Assembly: GCA_008016945.1 (NCBI GenBank)
Contig: SSGN01000109.1
Coordinates: 1-21,393, forward strand
Source: Flavobacteriales bacterium
GTDB lineage: Bacteria > Bacteroidota > Bacteroidia > Flavobacteriales > PHOS-HE28
Direction of reading: 5' to 3'
Length of the DNA: 21,393 nt
Below, one piece after another: positions 1 to 7,718 of this stretch. Position 1 is the stretch's first letter, and each line of letters opens with the position of its first letter. Position numbers and translations under genes: made by a program. A model generated the notes under the pieces. It had not been told where the DNA came from, ran no database searches, and saw only the letters and a program-made list of their open reading frames with translations.

Positions 1-641
1 CGCCCCGCACTCTCCCAAGCACCCTCCGCATCGCAATTGACGCCCAGAATGCTCGCCGCCCGGCGCACGATCTGGGTCAGTTCTGCGCTTGAATAGAATT
101 CCAGGCGCTGCACGATGCCGAAACGGTCGCGCAGCGGCGCGGTCAGCAGGCCGGCACGCGTGGTGGCGCCGATCAGCGTGAACGGCGGCAGGTCCAGTTT
201 GATCGAACGGGCCGCGGGCCCCTCGCCGATCATGATGTCGATCTGGAAGTCTTCCATCGCCGGATACAGCACCTCCTCGACCACCGGCGAGAGACGGTGG
301 ATCTCGTCGACGAACAGCACGTCGTGCGGCTGCAGGTTGGTCAGCAGCGCGGCCAGGTCGCCGGCTTTTTCGATCACCGGGCCGGAGGTGACGCGCAGGT
401 TCACGCCCAGTTCGTTGGCGATCACGTGGCTCAGCGTGGTCTTGCCGAGGCCGGGCGGCCCGAAGATCAGCACGTGGTCCAGCGCCTCGCCCCGCCCTTT
501 CGCCGCCTGGATGTAGATGTCCAGCTGCTCGCGCACCGGCTTCTGGCCCAGGTACTCGTCCAGCCGCTTGGGCCGGATGCTGGCCTCGATGGCGTCGTCT
601 TCGCGGGTGGCGGAGGAATCGATGAGGCGGTCGGCGGTCAT
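1..641 (-). CDS. ruvB: RuvB, Holliday junction branch-migration ATPase (3' end outside window)
   Basis: RuvB is the AAA+ hexameric motor that, with RuvA, drives branch migration of Holliday junctions in recombinational repair. Reading the minus strand from the ATG at 641 gives 213 residues, about 60 percent of the usual length (around 345); the rest lies left of the window. Visible motifs are Walker A GPPGLGKT (residues 61-68), Walker B VDEIH (111-115), sensor-like GATTRAG (158-164) and the arginine-finger region RDRFG (171-175). No strong ribosome binding site is visible before the ATG. It is the last gene of the run ruvC-ruvA-kup-ruvB, starting 36 bases after kup. The sequence closely resembles Xanthomonadaceae RuvB as I remember it. 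Confidence 0.97.
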   Translation of the reverse strand, partial: MTADRLIDSSATREDDAIEASIRPKRLDEYLGQKPVREQLDIYIQAAKGRGEALDHVLIFGPPGLGKTTLSHVIANELGVNLRVTSGPVIEKAGDLAALLTNLQPHDVLFVDEIHRLSPVVEEVLYPAMEDFQIDIMIGEGPAARSIKLDLPPFTLIGATTRAGLLTAPLRDRFGIVQRLEFYSSAELTQIVRRAASILGVNCDAEGAWESAG

Positions 642-677
642 GACGGGATTATGGACGAAACCGTCGCCCGTTCACCG

Positions 678-2594
678 TCAGATCTCGACCTGCGCGCCCA
701 GTTCCACCAGTCGGTTGCCCGGAATGCGGAAGAACCCCGTCGCCGGCGCGGCGTTGCGGTGCATGGCCGCGAACAGCTTGTCGCGCCAGATCGGCATGCC
801 GCCCTGCCGGCGGGCCACCACCGTCTCGCGACTGGCGAAGTAGGTGGTCTCCATGGGATCGAAGTACACGCCGCCCTGGTCGCAGGAGCCCATCAGCGCC
901 TGCGGCACGTCCGGCGTCTCGGCGAAGCCGTAGCTGATCACCACGCGATAGAAGTCGTCGCCGATGGGCTCGATCTTCAGCCGCTTCTTCTTCGGCGCGT
1001 ACGGCACCGTCATGGTTTCCACCGTCAGGAACACGTTGCGTTCGTGCAGCACCTTGTTGTGCTTCAGGTTGTGCAGCAGCGCGTGCGGCACCACGCCCTT
1101 GTCGGCGGTCAGGAAGATCGCGGTACCCGGCACGCGCACCGGCGGCGCCAGCATCAGGCCGGGCAGGAAGGTATCCAGGCGGATGCCGTCCTTCTGCACC
1201 TCGCCATGCAGCAGTTCGCGGCCGCGGCGCCAGGTACGCATCATGGTGAAGGCGGTGATGCCGATGAACAGCGGCACCCACGCGCCGATGCCGGTGACCA
1301 GCTTCGCGCCGTTGGCGAACAGGAAGGCCAGGTCGATCACCAGGAACACGCCGCACAACGGCAGCACCCAGCGGCGGGAATCGGGCCAGCGCGTGTACGC
1401 GACGATCGCCAGCAACAGGGTGTCGATCAGCATGGTGCCGGTGACCGACAGGCCGTAGGCCGTGGCCAGTGCGCCCGAGCTCTGGAAGCTCAGCACCAGC
1501 ACCACCACCGCCAGGTACAGCATCAGGTTGACCGACGGCACGTAGATCTGGCCGATCGTGTCCTTGGAGGTGTACTTGATGTGCAGGCGCGGCAGGTACC
1601 CCAGCTGGATGGCCTGGCGGGTCACCGAGAACGCGCCGGTGATGACGGCCTGCGAGGCCACCGCCGCCGCCGTGGTGGCCAGCACCAGCATCGGGATCTG
1701 CGCCCAGTCCGGGATGGACATGTAGAACGGGTTGGCCACCGCCTCGGGATGGCGCAGCAGCACGGCGCCCTGGCCGTAGTAGTTCAGCACCAGCGCCGGC
1801 AGCACGAAACCGAACCAGCCCCAGCGGATGGGTTTCTTGCCGAAGTGCCCCATGTCGGCGTACAGCGCCTCGCCGCCGGTGACGGTCAGCACCACCGCAC
1901 CCAGGATCAGCACCGCGTGCCAGTCGTGGGTGACGAAGAAGTGCCAGGCCCAGAACGGATTCAGCGCCGCGAGCACCGACGGGTTCTGGGAGATGTTGTA
2001 GATGCCGAAGCCGGCCAGCACGATGAACCAGGTGATCATCACCGGGCCGAACGCCTTGCCCACCTTCGCGGTGCCGAAGCGCTGGAACGCGAACAGGCCG
2101 GTCAGGATCACCAGGCTGATCGGCACCACCCATCGGGTGAAGACCGGCGACACCACCTCCAGGCCCTCCACCGCGCCCAGCACGGTGATGGGCGGCGTGA
2201 TCATGCCGTCGCCGAAGAACAGGGCCGCACCGAAGATGCCGAGGATGCCGACCGTATAGTTCAGGCGCGAGCCCTTGGTCAGGCTGCGCTGCGCCAGCGC
2301 GGTCAGCGCCATGATGCCGCCCTCGCCGTCGTTGTCGGCGCGCATGATCACGATGACGTACTTCAACGTCACCACCAGCAGCAGCGACCAGAAACCCAGC
2401 GACAGTAGCCCGCGGACCGTGTCCGCATCCGGCGTCAGGCCGAAGTGCGGATGGAACATTTCCTTGATGGTGTACAGCGGGCTGGTGCCGATGTCGCCGA
2501 ACACCACGCCGACGGCGCCCGCCACCAGGGCGACCATGCCGGCCTTTGAATGGCCGTGTTGCCCGGCGTCGTGGGGAGATGAGGGGGTGGACAT
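678..2594 (-). CDS. kup: Kup-type potassium uptake permease
   Basis: Kup (TrkD) proteins are inner-membrane K+ transporters, generally thought to work as K+/H+ symporters. The 638-residue product has the usual length. A short hydrophilic N-terminus is followed by the family signature [14 protein letters not shown] (about residues 29-42), the conserved ADNDGEGG segment after the second membrane helix, roughly 12 hydrophobic segments to about residue 450, and a hydrophilic cytoplasmic C-terminal domain. It lies between ruvA (51 bases upstream) and ruvB (36 bases downstream) on the same strand, so it is probably co-transcribed with them. This placement is typical of Xanthomonadaceae and says nothing about a role in recombination. 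Confidence 0.97.
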   Translation of the reverse strand: MSTPSSPHDAGQHGHSKAGMVALVAGAVGVVFGDIGTSPLYTIKEMFHPHFGLTPDADTVRGLLSLGFWSLLLVVTLKYVIVIMRADNDGEGGIMALTALAQRSLTKGSRLNYTVGILGIFGAALFFGDGMITPPITVLGAVEGLEVVSPVFTRWVVPISLVILTGLFAFQRFGTAKVGKAFGPVMITWFIVLAGFGIYNISQNPSVLAALNPFWAWHFFVTHDWHAVLILGAVVLTVTGGEALYADMGHFGKKPIRWGWFGFVLPALVLNYYGQGAVLLRHPEAVANPFYMSIPDWAQIPMLVLATTAAAVASQAVITGAFSVTRQAIQLGYLPRLHIKYTSKDTIGQIYVPSVNLMLYLAVVVLVLSFQSSGALATAYGLSVTGTMLIDTLLLAIVAYTRWPDSRRWVLPLCGVFLVIDLAFLFANGAKLVTGIGAWVPLFIGITAFTMMRTWRRGRELLHGEVQKDGIRLDTFLPGLMLAPPVRVPGTAIFLTADKGVVPHALLHNLKHNKVLHERNVFLTVETMTVPYAPKKKRLKIEPIGDDFYRVVISYGFAETPDVPQALMGSCDQGGVYFDPMETTYFASRETVVARRQGGMPIWRDKLFAAMHRNAAPATGFFRIPGNRLVELGAQVEI

Positions 2595-2645
2595 GGCGGC
2601 CGGAAGGGTAGCGCTGTGGAAGTGAAGGGGTGCTCTAGGCGACGG

Positions 2646-3233
2646 TCAGCGCAGCGCCGACTGCAGCGCCTTGCGGATGATCGTCGCGGCCTCGTCGCCT
2701 GGCGCAGTGGCGTCGCGCGCCATGCGGGTGGCTTCGGCCGGTTTGTAGCCCAGCTGCTGCAGGGCGATGGTCGCCTCGGACTGCGGATCGGCCGGCAAGG
2801 CACTGATGCCGCCCACGCCGGTGCCGATCAGGTCTGCCGCGCGGTCGCGCAGCTCCACCACCATGCGTTCGGCGGTCTTCTTGCCGATGCCGGGAATGCG
2901 CGTCAGCGCGGCGATGTCGCCCGCCTGCACCATGCGCGCGAATTCGTCCACGCTGGCACCGGACAGCACGGCCAGCGCGATCTTCGCGCCGACGCCGCTG
3001 ACCTTCTGCACGTCGCGGAACAGCCGGCGCTCGCCCTCGCGCAGGAAGCCGTACAGCGCCACGCTGTCCTCTTTCTGCGCATAGTGGGTGAACAGCAGCA
3101 CTTCGCGGCCCACGTCGGGCAGGTCGTAGTGCGTGCTCATCGGCGCTTCCAGTTCATAGCCGACGCCACCCACGTCGATCACCAGCCACGGGGGCGACTT
3201 GTACGCCAGGATGCCGCGAAGACGTCCGATCAT
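2646..3233 (-). CDS. ruvA: RuvA, Holliday junction-binding subunit
   Basis: RuvA forms tetramers that bind and open four-way junctions and load RuvB. The 195-residue product has the usual length. The N-terminal OB-fold begins MIGRLRGIL. Two helix-hairpin-helix motifs are clear: VSGVGAKIA (78-86) and IPGIGKKTA (113-121). The C-terminal RuvB-contacting domain (about 148-195, [11 protein letters not shown]) follows a flexible linker. Its ATG overlaps the ruvC stop by 4 bases (ATGA), implying translational coupling with ruvC. Confidence 0.97.
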   Translation of the reverse strand: MIGRLRGILAYKSPPWLVIDVGGVGYELEAPMSTHYDLPDVGREVLLFTHYAQKEDSVALYGFLREGERRLFRDVQKVSGVGAKIALAVLSGASVDEFARMVQAGDIAALTRIPGIGKKTAERMVVELRDRAADLIGTGVGGISALPADPQSEATIALQQLGYKPAEATRMARDATAPGDEAATIIRKALQSALR

Positions 3234-3751
3234 TTCCTGCTCCAGGCCAGTTGCGAACTCACGCCCAGCCGTTTGGCCGTGGCGCGTACGTGCGCGTGGG
3301 TGATGGCGACGGCCAGCGCATCGGCGGCATCGGCCTGCAGCTTGCCGTGCAGGTTGAGCATGATGCCGACCATGTGCTGGATCTGGGTCTTCTCGGCGCT
3401 GCCGCGCCCGACGACGGCCAGCTTCACCTCCTTGGCCGCGTACTCGTGCACGGGCAGGTCGCGCAGCACCACGGCGCTGATGGCGGCGCCGCGCGCCTGC
3501 CCCAGCTTGAGGGCCGAATCTGGATTGCGCGCCATGAACACCTTCTCGATGGCGACCTCGTCCGGCTGCCAGGTGGCGATGACGGCCGTCAGTCCGTCCA
3601 GCAGCACGCGCAACCGCTGGGGGAAATCCTCCGCCCCCAGCAGCACCAGCGGCGCGTGGTGGACATGGCTCACCCTGCCCGCGCCATCGACATCGATGAT
3701 GCCGATGCCGGTGCGCTGCGAACCGGGGTCGATGCCGAGGATGCGGGTCAT
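3230..3751 (-). CDS. ruvC: RuvC, Holliday junction resolvase
   Basis: RuvC is the dimeric endonuclease that cuts Holliday junctions. I chose the ATG at 3751 because the protein then begins [15 protein letters not shown], the conserved family start; the frame stays open upstream but that part is only translated repeat sequence. The product has 173 residues, normal for the family. The expected acidic catalytic residues are visible: D8 (GIDPG), E69 (VAIEKVF), D141 and D144 ([10 protein letters not shown]). It overlaps ruvA by 4 bases and lies 120 bases downstream of yebC, with an inverted repeat in the gap. Confidence 0.97.
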   Translation of the reverse strand: MTRILGIDPGSQRTGIGIIDVDGAGRVSHVHHAPLVLLGAEDFPQRLRVLLDGLTAVIATWQPDEVAIEKVFMARNPDSALKLGQARGAAISAVVLRDLPVHEYAAKEVKLAVVGRGSAEKTQIQHMVGIMLNLHGKLQADAADALAVAITHAHVRATAKRLGVSSQLAWSRK

Positions 3752-3764
3752 TGGAGCCGGGATG

Positions 3765-3860
3765 GGGGATTCGGGATTCGGGATTCGACGCCGGCGGAGG
3801 CAGGACGGGGTATCGGGTGGCCGGGAGAGCGCTCTTGCCAATCCCGAGTCCCGAATCCCC
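3765..3860. repeat. GGGATTC-type inverted repeat between yebC and ruvC
   Basis: The left arm (3765-3784) consists of tandem GGGATTC units and the right arm (3841-3860) is its reverse complement at 19 of 20 positions. The single difference can still pair as G-U in RNA. The arms are separated by 56 bases. Such GGGATTCGGGATTC runs are common between genes in Xanthomonadaceae. As RNA it could fold into a long stem in the yebC-ruvC message, but there is no T-run, so a terminator role is not supported. Confidence 0.8.
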
Positions 3861-3871
3861 GATCCCGGCCG

Positions 3872-4612
3872 TCAGGCATACGCATCCGCGCCCAGCTCGG
3901 CATTGGAATAGACGTCCTGGACATCGTCCAGGTCTTCCAGCATGTCCAGCAGCTTCTTCACCTGCAGCGCGGTGTCGCCCTGCACGCTGATGTCGTTGTC
4001 GGCACGGAAGGTGATCCCGGCGTGATCCGGCTTCAGGCCGGCGGCTTCCATCGCGTCCTTCACGCCCTGGAAGGCCTCCGGCGCGGTGACCACGTCGATC
4101 GAGCCGTCATCGGGGTACACCACGATGTCGTCGGCACCGGCTTCGATGGCGGCTTCGGTGATCTTTTCTTCATCGGCGCCCGGCGCATAGCTCAGCACGC
4201 CCAGGCGCTTGAACATGAAGGCCACCGAGCCCTCGGTGCCCATGTTGCCGCCGTACTTGCTGAAGGCGTGACGCACGTCGGCGACGGTGCGGGTCTTGTT
4301 GTCGGTCAGGCAATCGACCATCACCGCCGCGCCGCCGATGCCATAGCCCTCGTAGCGGATTTCCTCGTAGGTGACGCCTTCCAGCTCGCCGGTGCCCTTC
4401 TTGATGGCACGGTCGATGTTGTCGGCGGGCATGTTCACCGCCTTGGCCTTGTCCACCGCCATGCGCAGGCGCGGGTTGAAGCCCGGATCGCCGCCGCCCA
4501 TGCGGGCGGCAACGGTGATTTCCTTGGCCAGCCGGGAGAAGACCCGACCGCGTTTTTCATCTTGCCGGCCCTTGCGGTGCTGGATGTTGGCCCACTTGGA
4601 ATGACCCGCCAT
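3872..4612 (-). CDS. yebC: YebC/PmpR/TACO1 family protein
   Basis: YebC proteins were first described as transcriptional regulators; bacterial and mitochondrial (TACO1) members have since been linked to translation. Nothing here decides between these roles. I chose the ATG at 4612 because it gives the near-invariant start [18 protein letters not shown]; the open frame continues 29 codons upstream but lacks family similarity. The product is 246 residues, normal length. Other conserved stretches include [17 protein letters not shown], the Gly-rich segment [19 protein letters not shown], and [16 protein letters not shown]. It is usually found just before ruvC, as here. Confidence 0.96.
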   Translation of the reverse strand: MAGHSKWANIQHRKGRQDEKRGRVFSRLAKEITVAARMGGGDPGFNPRLRMAVDKAKAVNMPADNIDRAIKKGTGELEGVTYEEIRYEGYGIGGAAVMVDCLTDNKTRTVADVRHAFSKYGGNMGTEGSVAFMFKRLGVLSYAPGADEEKITEAAIEAGADDIVVYPDDGSIDVVTAPEAFQGVKDAMEAAGLKPDHAGITFRADNDISVQGDTALQVKKLLDMLEDLDDVQDVYSNAELGADAYA

Positions 4613-4793
4613 GATTCTGTGTCCTTGGTTCGCGACGTAAAGGCGCGATTTTACCCCGCCGCCTATTTTTTGCGCAGCCCGCGCTTGCACCGAAACCAAC
4701 TCGCCGCGCCGGCACGGATTTCATGCCGGTATCGGGCGCTTGTCCGATAATCGCGGGCATTGCCTCTTTCGCCCTTATTTGCTGGAGAAACCC
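4613..4793. promoter_or_regulatory. Divergent intergenic region (yebC / yjgR)
   Basis: These 181 bases separate two genes pointing away from each other, so promoters for both should lie here. On the plus strand GATAAT (4746-4751) resembles a -10 box, but no good -35 box stands 16-18 bases before it. GGAG at 4783-4786 is a plausible ribosome binding site for the ATG at 4794. This is also where gene content changes from Xanthomonadaceae-like to betaproteobacteria-like. Confidence 0.4.
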
Positions 4794-6314
4794 ATGACCG
4801 AGCCCCTGCTCATCGCCAAGTCCAAGGACAAGGAAATCGCCCTGCTGCCCCAGTTGGCCAACCGTCACGGCCTCATCACCGGCGCCACCGGCACCGGCAA
4901 GACCGTCACCCTCCAGAAGATGGCCGAATCCTTCGCCAGCATCGGCGTGCCGGTGTTCATGGCCGACGTGAAGGGCGATCTGTCGGGCATCGGCGCCCCC
5001 GGCGTCGAATCGCCCAAGCTCAAGGAACGCCTCGCCGCGCTGGGCATCGACGAATTCACGCCGCGGGCCAACACCGCGGTGTTCTGGGACGTCTTCGGCG
5101 AAGCCGGCCACCCGGTGCGCGCCACCGTATCCGACATGGGTCCGCTGCTGCTGGCGCGCCTGCTCAACCTCAACGACACCCAGGCCGGCGTGCTGCAACT
5201 GGTCTTCAAGATCGCCGACGACCAGGGCCTGCTGATCATCGACCTCAAGGATCTGCGCGCCACCATCCAGTATGTGGGCGACAACGCCAAGGATTTCACC
5301 ACCGAATACGGCAACATCTCGGCCGCTTCCATCGGCGCCATCCAGCGCGGCCTGATGGGCATCGAAGCCCAGGGTGGCGACAAATTCTTCGGCGAGCCGA
5401 TGCTCGACATCGCCGACCTGATGCAGACCGACGCCGACGGTCGCGGGGTCATCAACGTCCTCGCCGCCGACAAGCTGTGCAACTCGCCCAAGCTCTACTC
5501 CACCTTCCTGCTGTGGATGCTCTCCGAACTCTTCGAGCAGCTGCCCGAAGTGGGCGACGTGGACAAACCCAAGCTGGTGTTCTTTTTCGACGAAGCCCAC
5601 CTGCTCTTCAACGACGCCCCCAAGGCGCTGCTCGAAAAAATCGAACAAGTGGTGCGGCTGATCCGTTCCAAGGGCGTCGGCGTCTATTTCGTCACCCAGA
5701 ACCCGCTGGATGTGCCCGAATCCGTCCTCGGCCAGCTCGGCAACCGGGTCCAGCACGCCCTGCGCGCCTTCACCCCGAAGGACCAGAAAGCCGTCAAGAC
5801 CGCCGCCGAAACCATGCGCGCCAACCCCGAGTTCGACGCCGCCACGGTCATCACCGAACTGGGCGTCGGCGAAGCGCTGATCTCCTTCCTCGACGAAAAG
5901 GGCCGCCCCCACATCGTCGAGCGCGCCTTCATCGTCGCCCCCAACTCCCGCCTCGGCCCGCTAACCCCGGCCGAACGCAAGGCCGCCATCGAAAACTCGG
6001 TGATCTACGGGCACTACGAACAAATCATCGACCGGGAATCGGCCTTCGAAAAACTGCGCGGCGGAGCCACCGCCAGCCAGCCGGGCAGCCCGGCCGGCGC
6101 CCCCGCTGCCGAAGCGCAGGACGAAGGCGGCGGCCTGCTCGGCGGCCTCAGCAACATCCTCTTCGGCACCACCGGCCCCCGCGGCGGACGCCACCCCGGC
6201 CTCGCCGAACAGGCCGCCCGCAGCATGGTGCGCACCGTCGGATCGAGCATCGGACGGGAAATCGTCCGCGGCGTGCTCGGGTCCATCCTCGGCAGCGGCA
6301 GCAAGCGGCGCTGA
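4794..6314 (+). CDS. yjgR: YjgR/DUF853 family HerA-like P-loop ATPase
   Basis: This family belongs to the HerA-FtsK group of ATPases; its cellular role is not settled. The 506-residue product is close in length and sequence to E. coli YjgR as I remember it. Motifs: Walker A GATGTGKT (30-37) within [20 protein letters not shown], a conserved [10 protein letters not shown] segment, and Walker B VFFFDEAH (acidic pair D266, E267). The C-terminus is Gly-rich ([21 protein letters not shown]) and ends in a basic KRR. I chose the ATG at 4794 because GGAG lies 7 bases upstream and similarity begins there; the longer upstream frame adds 18 unrelated residues. It appears to be a single-gene transcript followed by a repeat-filled gap. 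Confidence 0.95.
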   Translation: MTEPLLIAKSKDKEIALLPQLANRHGLITGATGTGKTVTLQKMAESFASIGVPVFMADVKGDLSGIGAPGVESPKLKERLAALGIDEFTPRANTAVFWDVFGEAGHPVRATVSDMGPLLLARLLNLNDTQAGVLQLVFKIADDQGLLIIDLKDLRATIQYVGDNAKDFTTEYGNISAASIGAIQRGLMGIEAQGGDKFFGEPMLDIADLMQTDADGRGVINVLAADKLCNSPKLYSTFLLWMLSELFEQLPEVGDVDKPKLVFFFDEAHLLFNDAPKALLEKIEQVVRLIRSKGVGVYFVTQNPLDVPESVLGQLGNRVQHALRAFTPKDQKAVKTAAETMRANPEFDAATVITELGVGEALISFLDEKGRPHIVERAFIVAPNSRLGPLTPAERKAAIENSVIYGHYEQIIDRESAFEKLRGGATASQPGSPAGAPAAEAQDEGGGLLGGLSNILFGTTGPRGGRHPGLAEQAARSMVRTVGSSIGREIVRGVLGSILGSGSKRR

Positions 6315-6344
6315 TCCTCCCCGCCCCGGTTCGGATCTTCCTGC

Positions 6345-6587
6345 TCCCGACCGGGGCCAATGCGCTCCCGGTTGGGAGCAAAATCGTCCCGACTGGGAAC
6401 TTTTTGCTCCCAACCGGGAGTTCAATCGTCCCAACCGGAAACTTTTTGCTCCCAACCGGGAGCTGAATCGTCCCAACCGGGAGCTTTTTGCTCCCGACCG
6501 GGAGCACAACCGTCCCGACCGGGAGTTCATTCGTCCGAACCGGGAGCAAAACACTCCGACCTGGCAACTTTCCGCTCCGTCCGGGCC
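6345..6587. repeat. Twelve-unit 21-bp near-palindromic tandem array
   Basis: Aligned on the core TCCC-[AG]-ACC-GGGA, unit starts fall at 6345, 6366, 6387, 6408, 6429, 6450, 6471, 6492, 6513, 6534, 6555 and 6576, exactly 21 bases apart with no slippage. Each core is nearly its own reverse complement. Linkers alternate between a T-rich type (CTTTTTG) and an AATCG type, so the true repeat is a 42-bp pair. Middle units are well conserved; the last three decay (TCCGAACC, TCCGACCT, TCCGTCCG). Because 21 is divisible by 3, an open frame stays open and reads as a heptapeptide repeat (LPVGSKK/LPVGTI on the minus strand); this is not evidence of coding. The array starts 30 bases after the yjgR stop. 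Confidence 0.9.
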
Positions 6588-6662
6588 AGTCCTGCGAACC
6601 GGGCAGCCCGTCCGAACCGCTACGACCGCCCGGCACCTCCCCTGGGTCGGGGTAAAACGGTA

Positions 6663-6725
6663 GGTCGGGCTTCAGTCCGACAGAATTCGGCAGGTCAGGC
6701 CGCATTGTCGGGCTGAAGTCCGACC
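6663..6725. repeat. REP-like inverted pair, family 1 (GTCGGGCTTCAGTCCGAC)
   Basis: The left arm (6663-6681) and right arm (6707-6725) are reverse complements at 17 of 19 positions; both differences allow G-U pairing. Each arm is itself nearly palindromic around a TTCA or TGAA centre. Repeats of this type are scattered between genes in many GC-rich proteobacteria. No RAYT transposase gene is present in the window. Confidence 0.8.
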
Positions 6726-6736
6726 CATACGCCCCC

Positions 6737-6985
6737 TATTAACCCGGCCCTTTGATTCACTTACCACCGTTCGGTCTGAACGTGCAGTCGGTATTCGCAG
6801 ATGATGTTCTGTGGGGGCGACTTCAGTCGCCCATCCGCGCGTTGAATTACAGGCAAGCCGTTGATCCGCCTCCTTGGGCGACTGAAGTCGCCCCCACAAA
6901 AGGGCGGTTATTGACCCGGCTCTGGCGCTGCCTTTCGACACGCCTGGAGTGAACGGGGAGCAGATATTTAATGACCGGGTTAATA
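6737..6985. repeat. Possible 249-bp element bounded by 11-bp inverted repeats
   Basis: TATTAACCCGG at 6737-6747 is exactly inverted as CCGGGTTAATA at 6975-6985, enclosing the second REP-like pair. A related TTGACCCGG copy lies near 6910. The right end overlaps the stop codon of the SMUG1 gene (6980-6982). A MITE-like element would show this, but no target-site duplication is visible and 11 bases is short, so this is tentative. Confidence 0.3.
6810..6898. repeat. REP-like inverted pair, family 2 (perfect 24-bp arms)
   Basis: The left arm at 6810-6833 (core GGGGGCGACTTCAGTCGCCC) is the perfect reverse complement of the right arm at 6875-6898. The arms are separated by 41 bases. Each arm also has an internal hairpin GGCGACTTCAGTCGCC. 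The core differs from family 1 but shares the CTTCAG centre. It lies between two convergent genes, a usual place for such paired repeats, and could act as a two-way transcription barrier. Confidence 0.85.
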
Positions 6986-7699
6986 ATCCCACACCCCCAG
7001 CTCGACGAGCTGGCGCGTCGCCGCCTCGCTCCACCCCCGGTTGGCCGCGGGGCTCGCCGGGCTGGGATGCAGCACACGGCCATGCTTCACCGGCAGCCCG
7101 GCCAGCGCCACCCGTGCGCGGGCTTCGGCCCAGGCACCGACGCCGATCACCCATTCCGGTTCGAGGATTTCCGCCATCCGCCGCAGATGGGCGTCGCAGG
7201 CCGCCAGCAGCGGCCCCTGCTCGGCCGCCGGCAGCTTGTCCGGCGTGAGGTTGCGGCCGCCGTCGAAGAAGGCCAGCGGACAGTAATTGGCCACGAAGTG
7301 CCCGGCAAAAAAAGCCTCGGCGGTGCCGAAACGTTCGGCGAACAGCCCCCACAAGCGCCGCCCGCTCACTTCCGAGCGGACGCAGGCGAAACCCTCGACC
7401 GGGCGTTTGGGGTTTTCAAGCGCGGGTTTGCCCACCTCGCCCTCGATGCCCATCCAGTCGCGCACCGCGGCGATCTCGCCGAAGGGCACGCCGGTCTGCA
7501 CCATGCCGAAGGGGCCGGGGTTCATGCCGACGAACACCACCTGCTTGCGCCCCTGGCCAAAGCGCTGCAGATAGGCCGCGTTGGGCGCCCAGGCGTAGTC
7601 GAGCGGGTTATAGACGTGGGAGACGGGGGCGGCAAAACGCATCCCGCCAACGGTGTCGGACAGCGCACGGGCGGCCGCTTCGAGAGGAGTCGGAATCAT
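6980..7699 (-). CDS. SMUG1-type (family 3) uracil-DNA glycosylase
   Basis: SMUG1 enzymes remove uracil and some oxidised pyrimidines from DNA at the start of base excision repair. Best known from animals, they also occur in some bacteria. From the ATG at 7699 the product has 239 residues. The first active-site loop reads GMNPGPFGMVQTGVPFGE (58-75), with the Asn-Pro-Gly of this family rather than the Asp-Pro of family 1. NYCPL (138-142) and the DNA-intercalation loop HPSPASPAAN (211-220) also match human SMUG1 as I recall it. Another ATG at 7744 would add 15 residues and overlap the upstream ampG end; neither start has a clear ribosome binding site, so the start is uncertain. With the 7699 start, the gap to ampG is 19 bases. 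Confidence 0.9.
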   Translation of the reverse strand: MIPTPLEAAARALSDTVGGMRFAAPVSHVYNPLDYAWAPNAAYLQRFGQGRKQVVFVGMNPGPFGMVQTGVPFGEIAAVRDWMGIEGEVGKPALENPKRPVEGFACVRSEVSGRRLWGLFAERFGTAEAFFAGHFVANYCPLAFFDGGRNLTPDKLPAAEQGPLLAACDAHLRRMAEILEPEWVIGVGAWAEARARVALAGLPVKHGRVLHPSPASPAANRGWSEAATRQLVELGVWDY

Positions 7700-7718
7700 G
7701 ATCGACGAGGAGAAGGAA

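Larger units (their letters stand above)
6315..6979. other. Gene-free, repeat-filled intergenic region
   Basis: No convincing gene lies in these 665 bases. They hold, in order, a 12-unit 21-bp repeat array (6345-6587), a GC-rich stretch with decayed CCGAACC fragments (6588-6660), a first REP-like inverted pair (6663-6725), a second and different inverted pair (6810-6898), and a possible terminal inverted repeat (6737-6747 with 6975-6985). yjgR and the SMUG1 gene are convergent across this gap, so no promoter is needed here. Confidence 0.85.

Noticed and set aside
297..2408. A 703-codon open frame on the plus strand opposite kup and ruvB
   Set aside because: It is the antisense of two certain genes in GC-rich DNA; the product is an unnatural His/Gln/Arg-rich sequence without domains. 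The same applies to long frames opposite ruvC/yebC (3251-4750), yjgR (4557-5912) and ampG (7653-9179).
6345..6587. A CRISPR array
   Set aside because: Gaps between the conserved cores are only about 9 bases and are themselves repeated in two alternating types; there are no unique spacers and no cas genes.
6148..6705. A possible heptapeptide-repeat protein (LPVGSKK units) on the minus strand
   Set aside because: A 21-bp repeat keeps any open frame open. Frames on both strands give equally regular peptides, none has a ribosome site, and this one runs into the antisense of yjgR.
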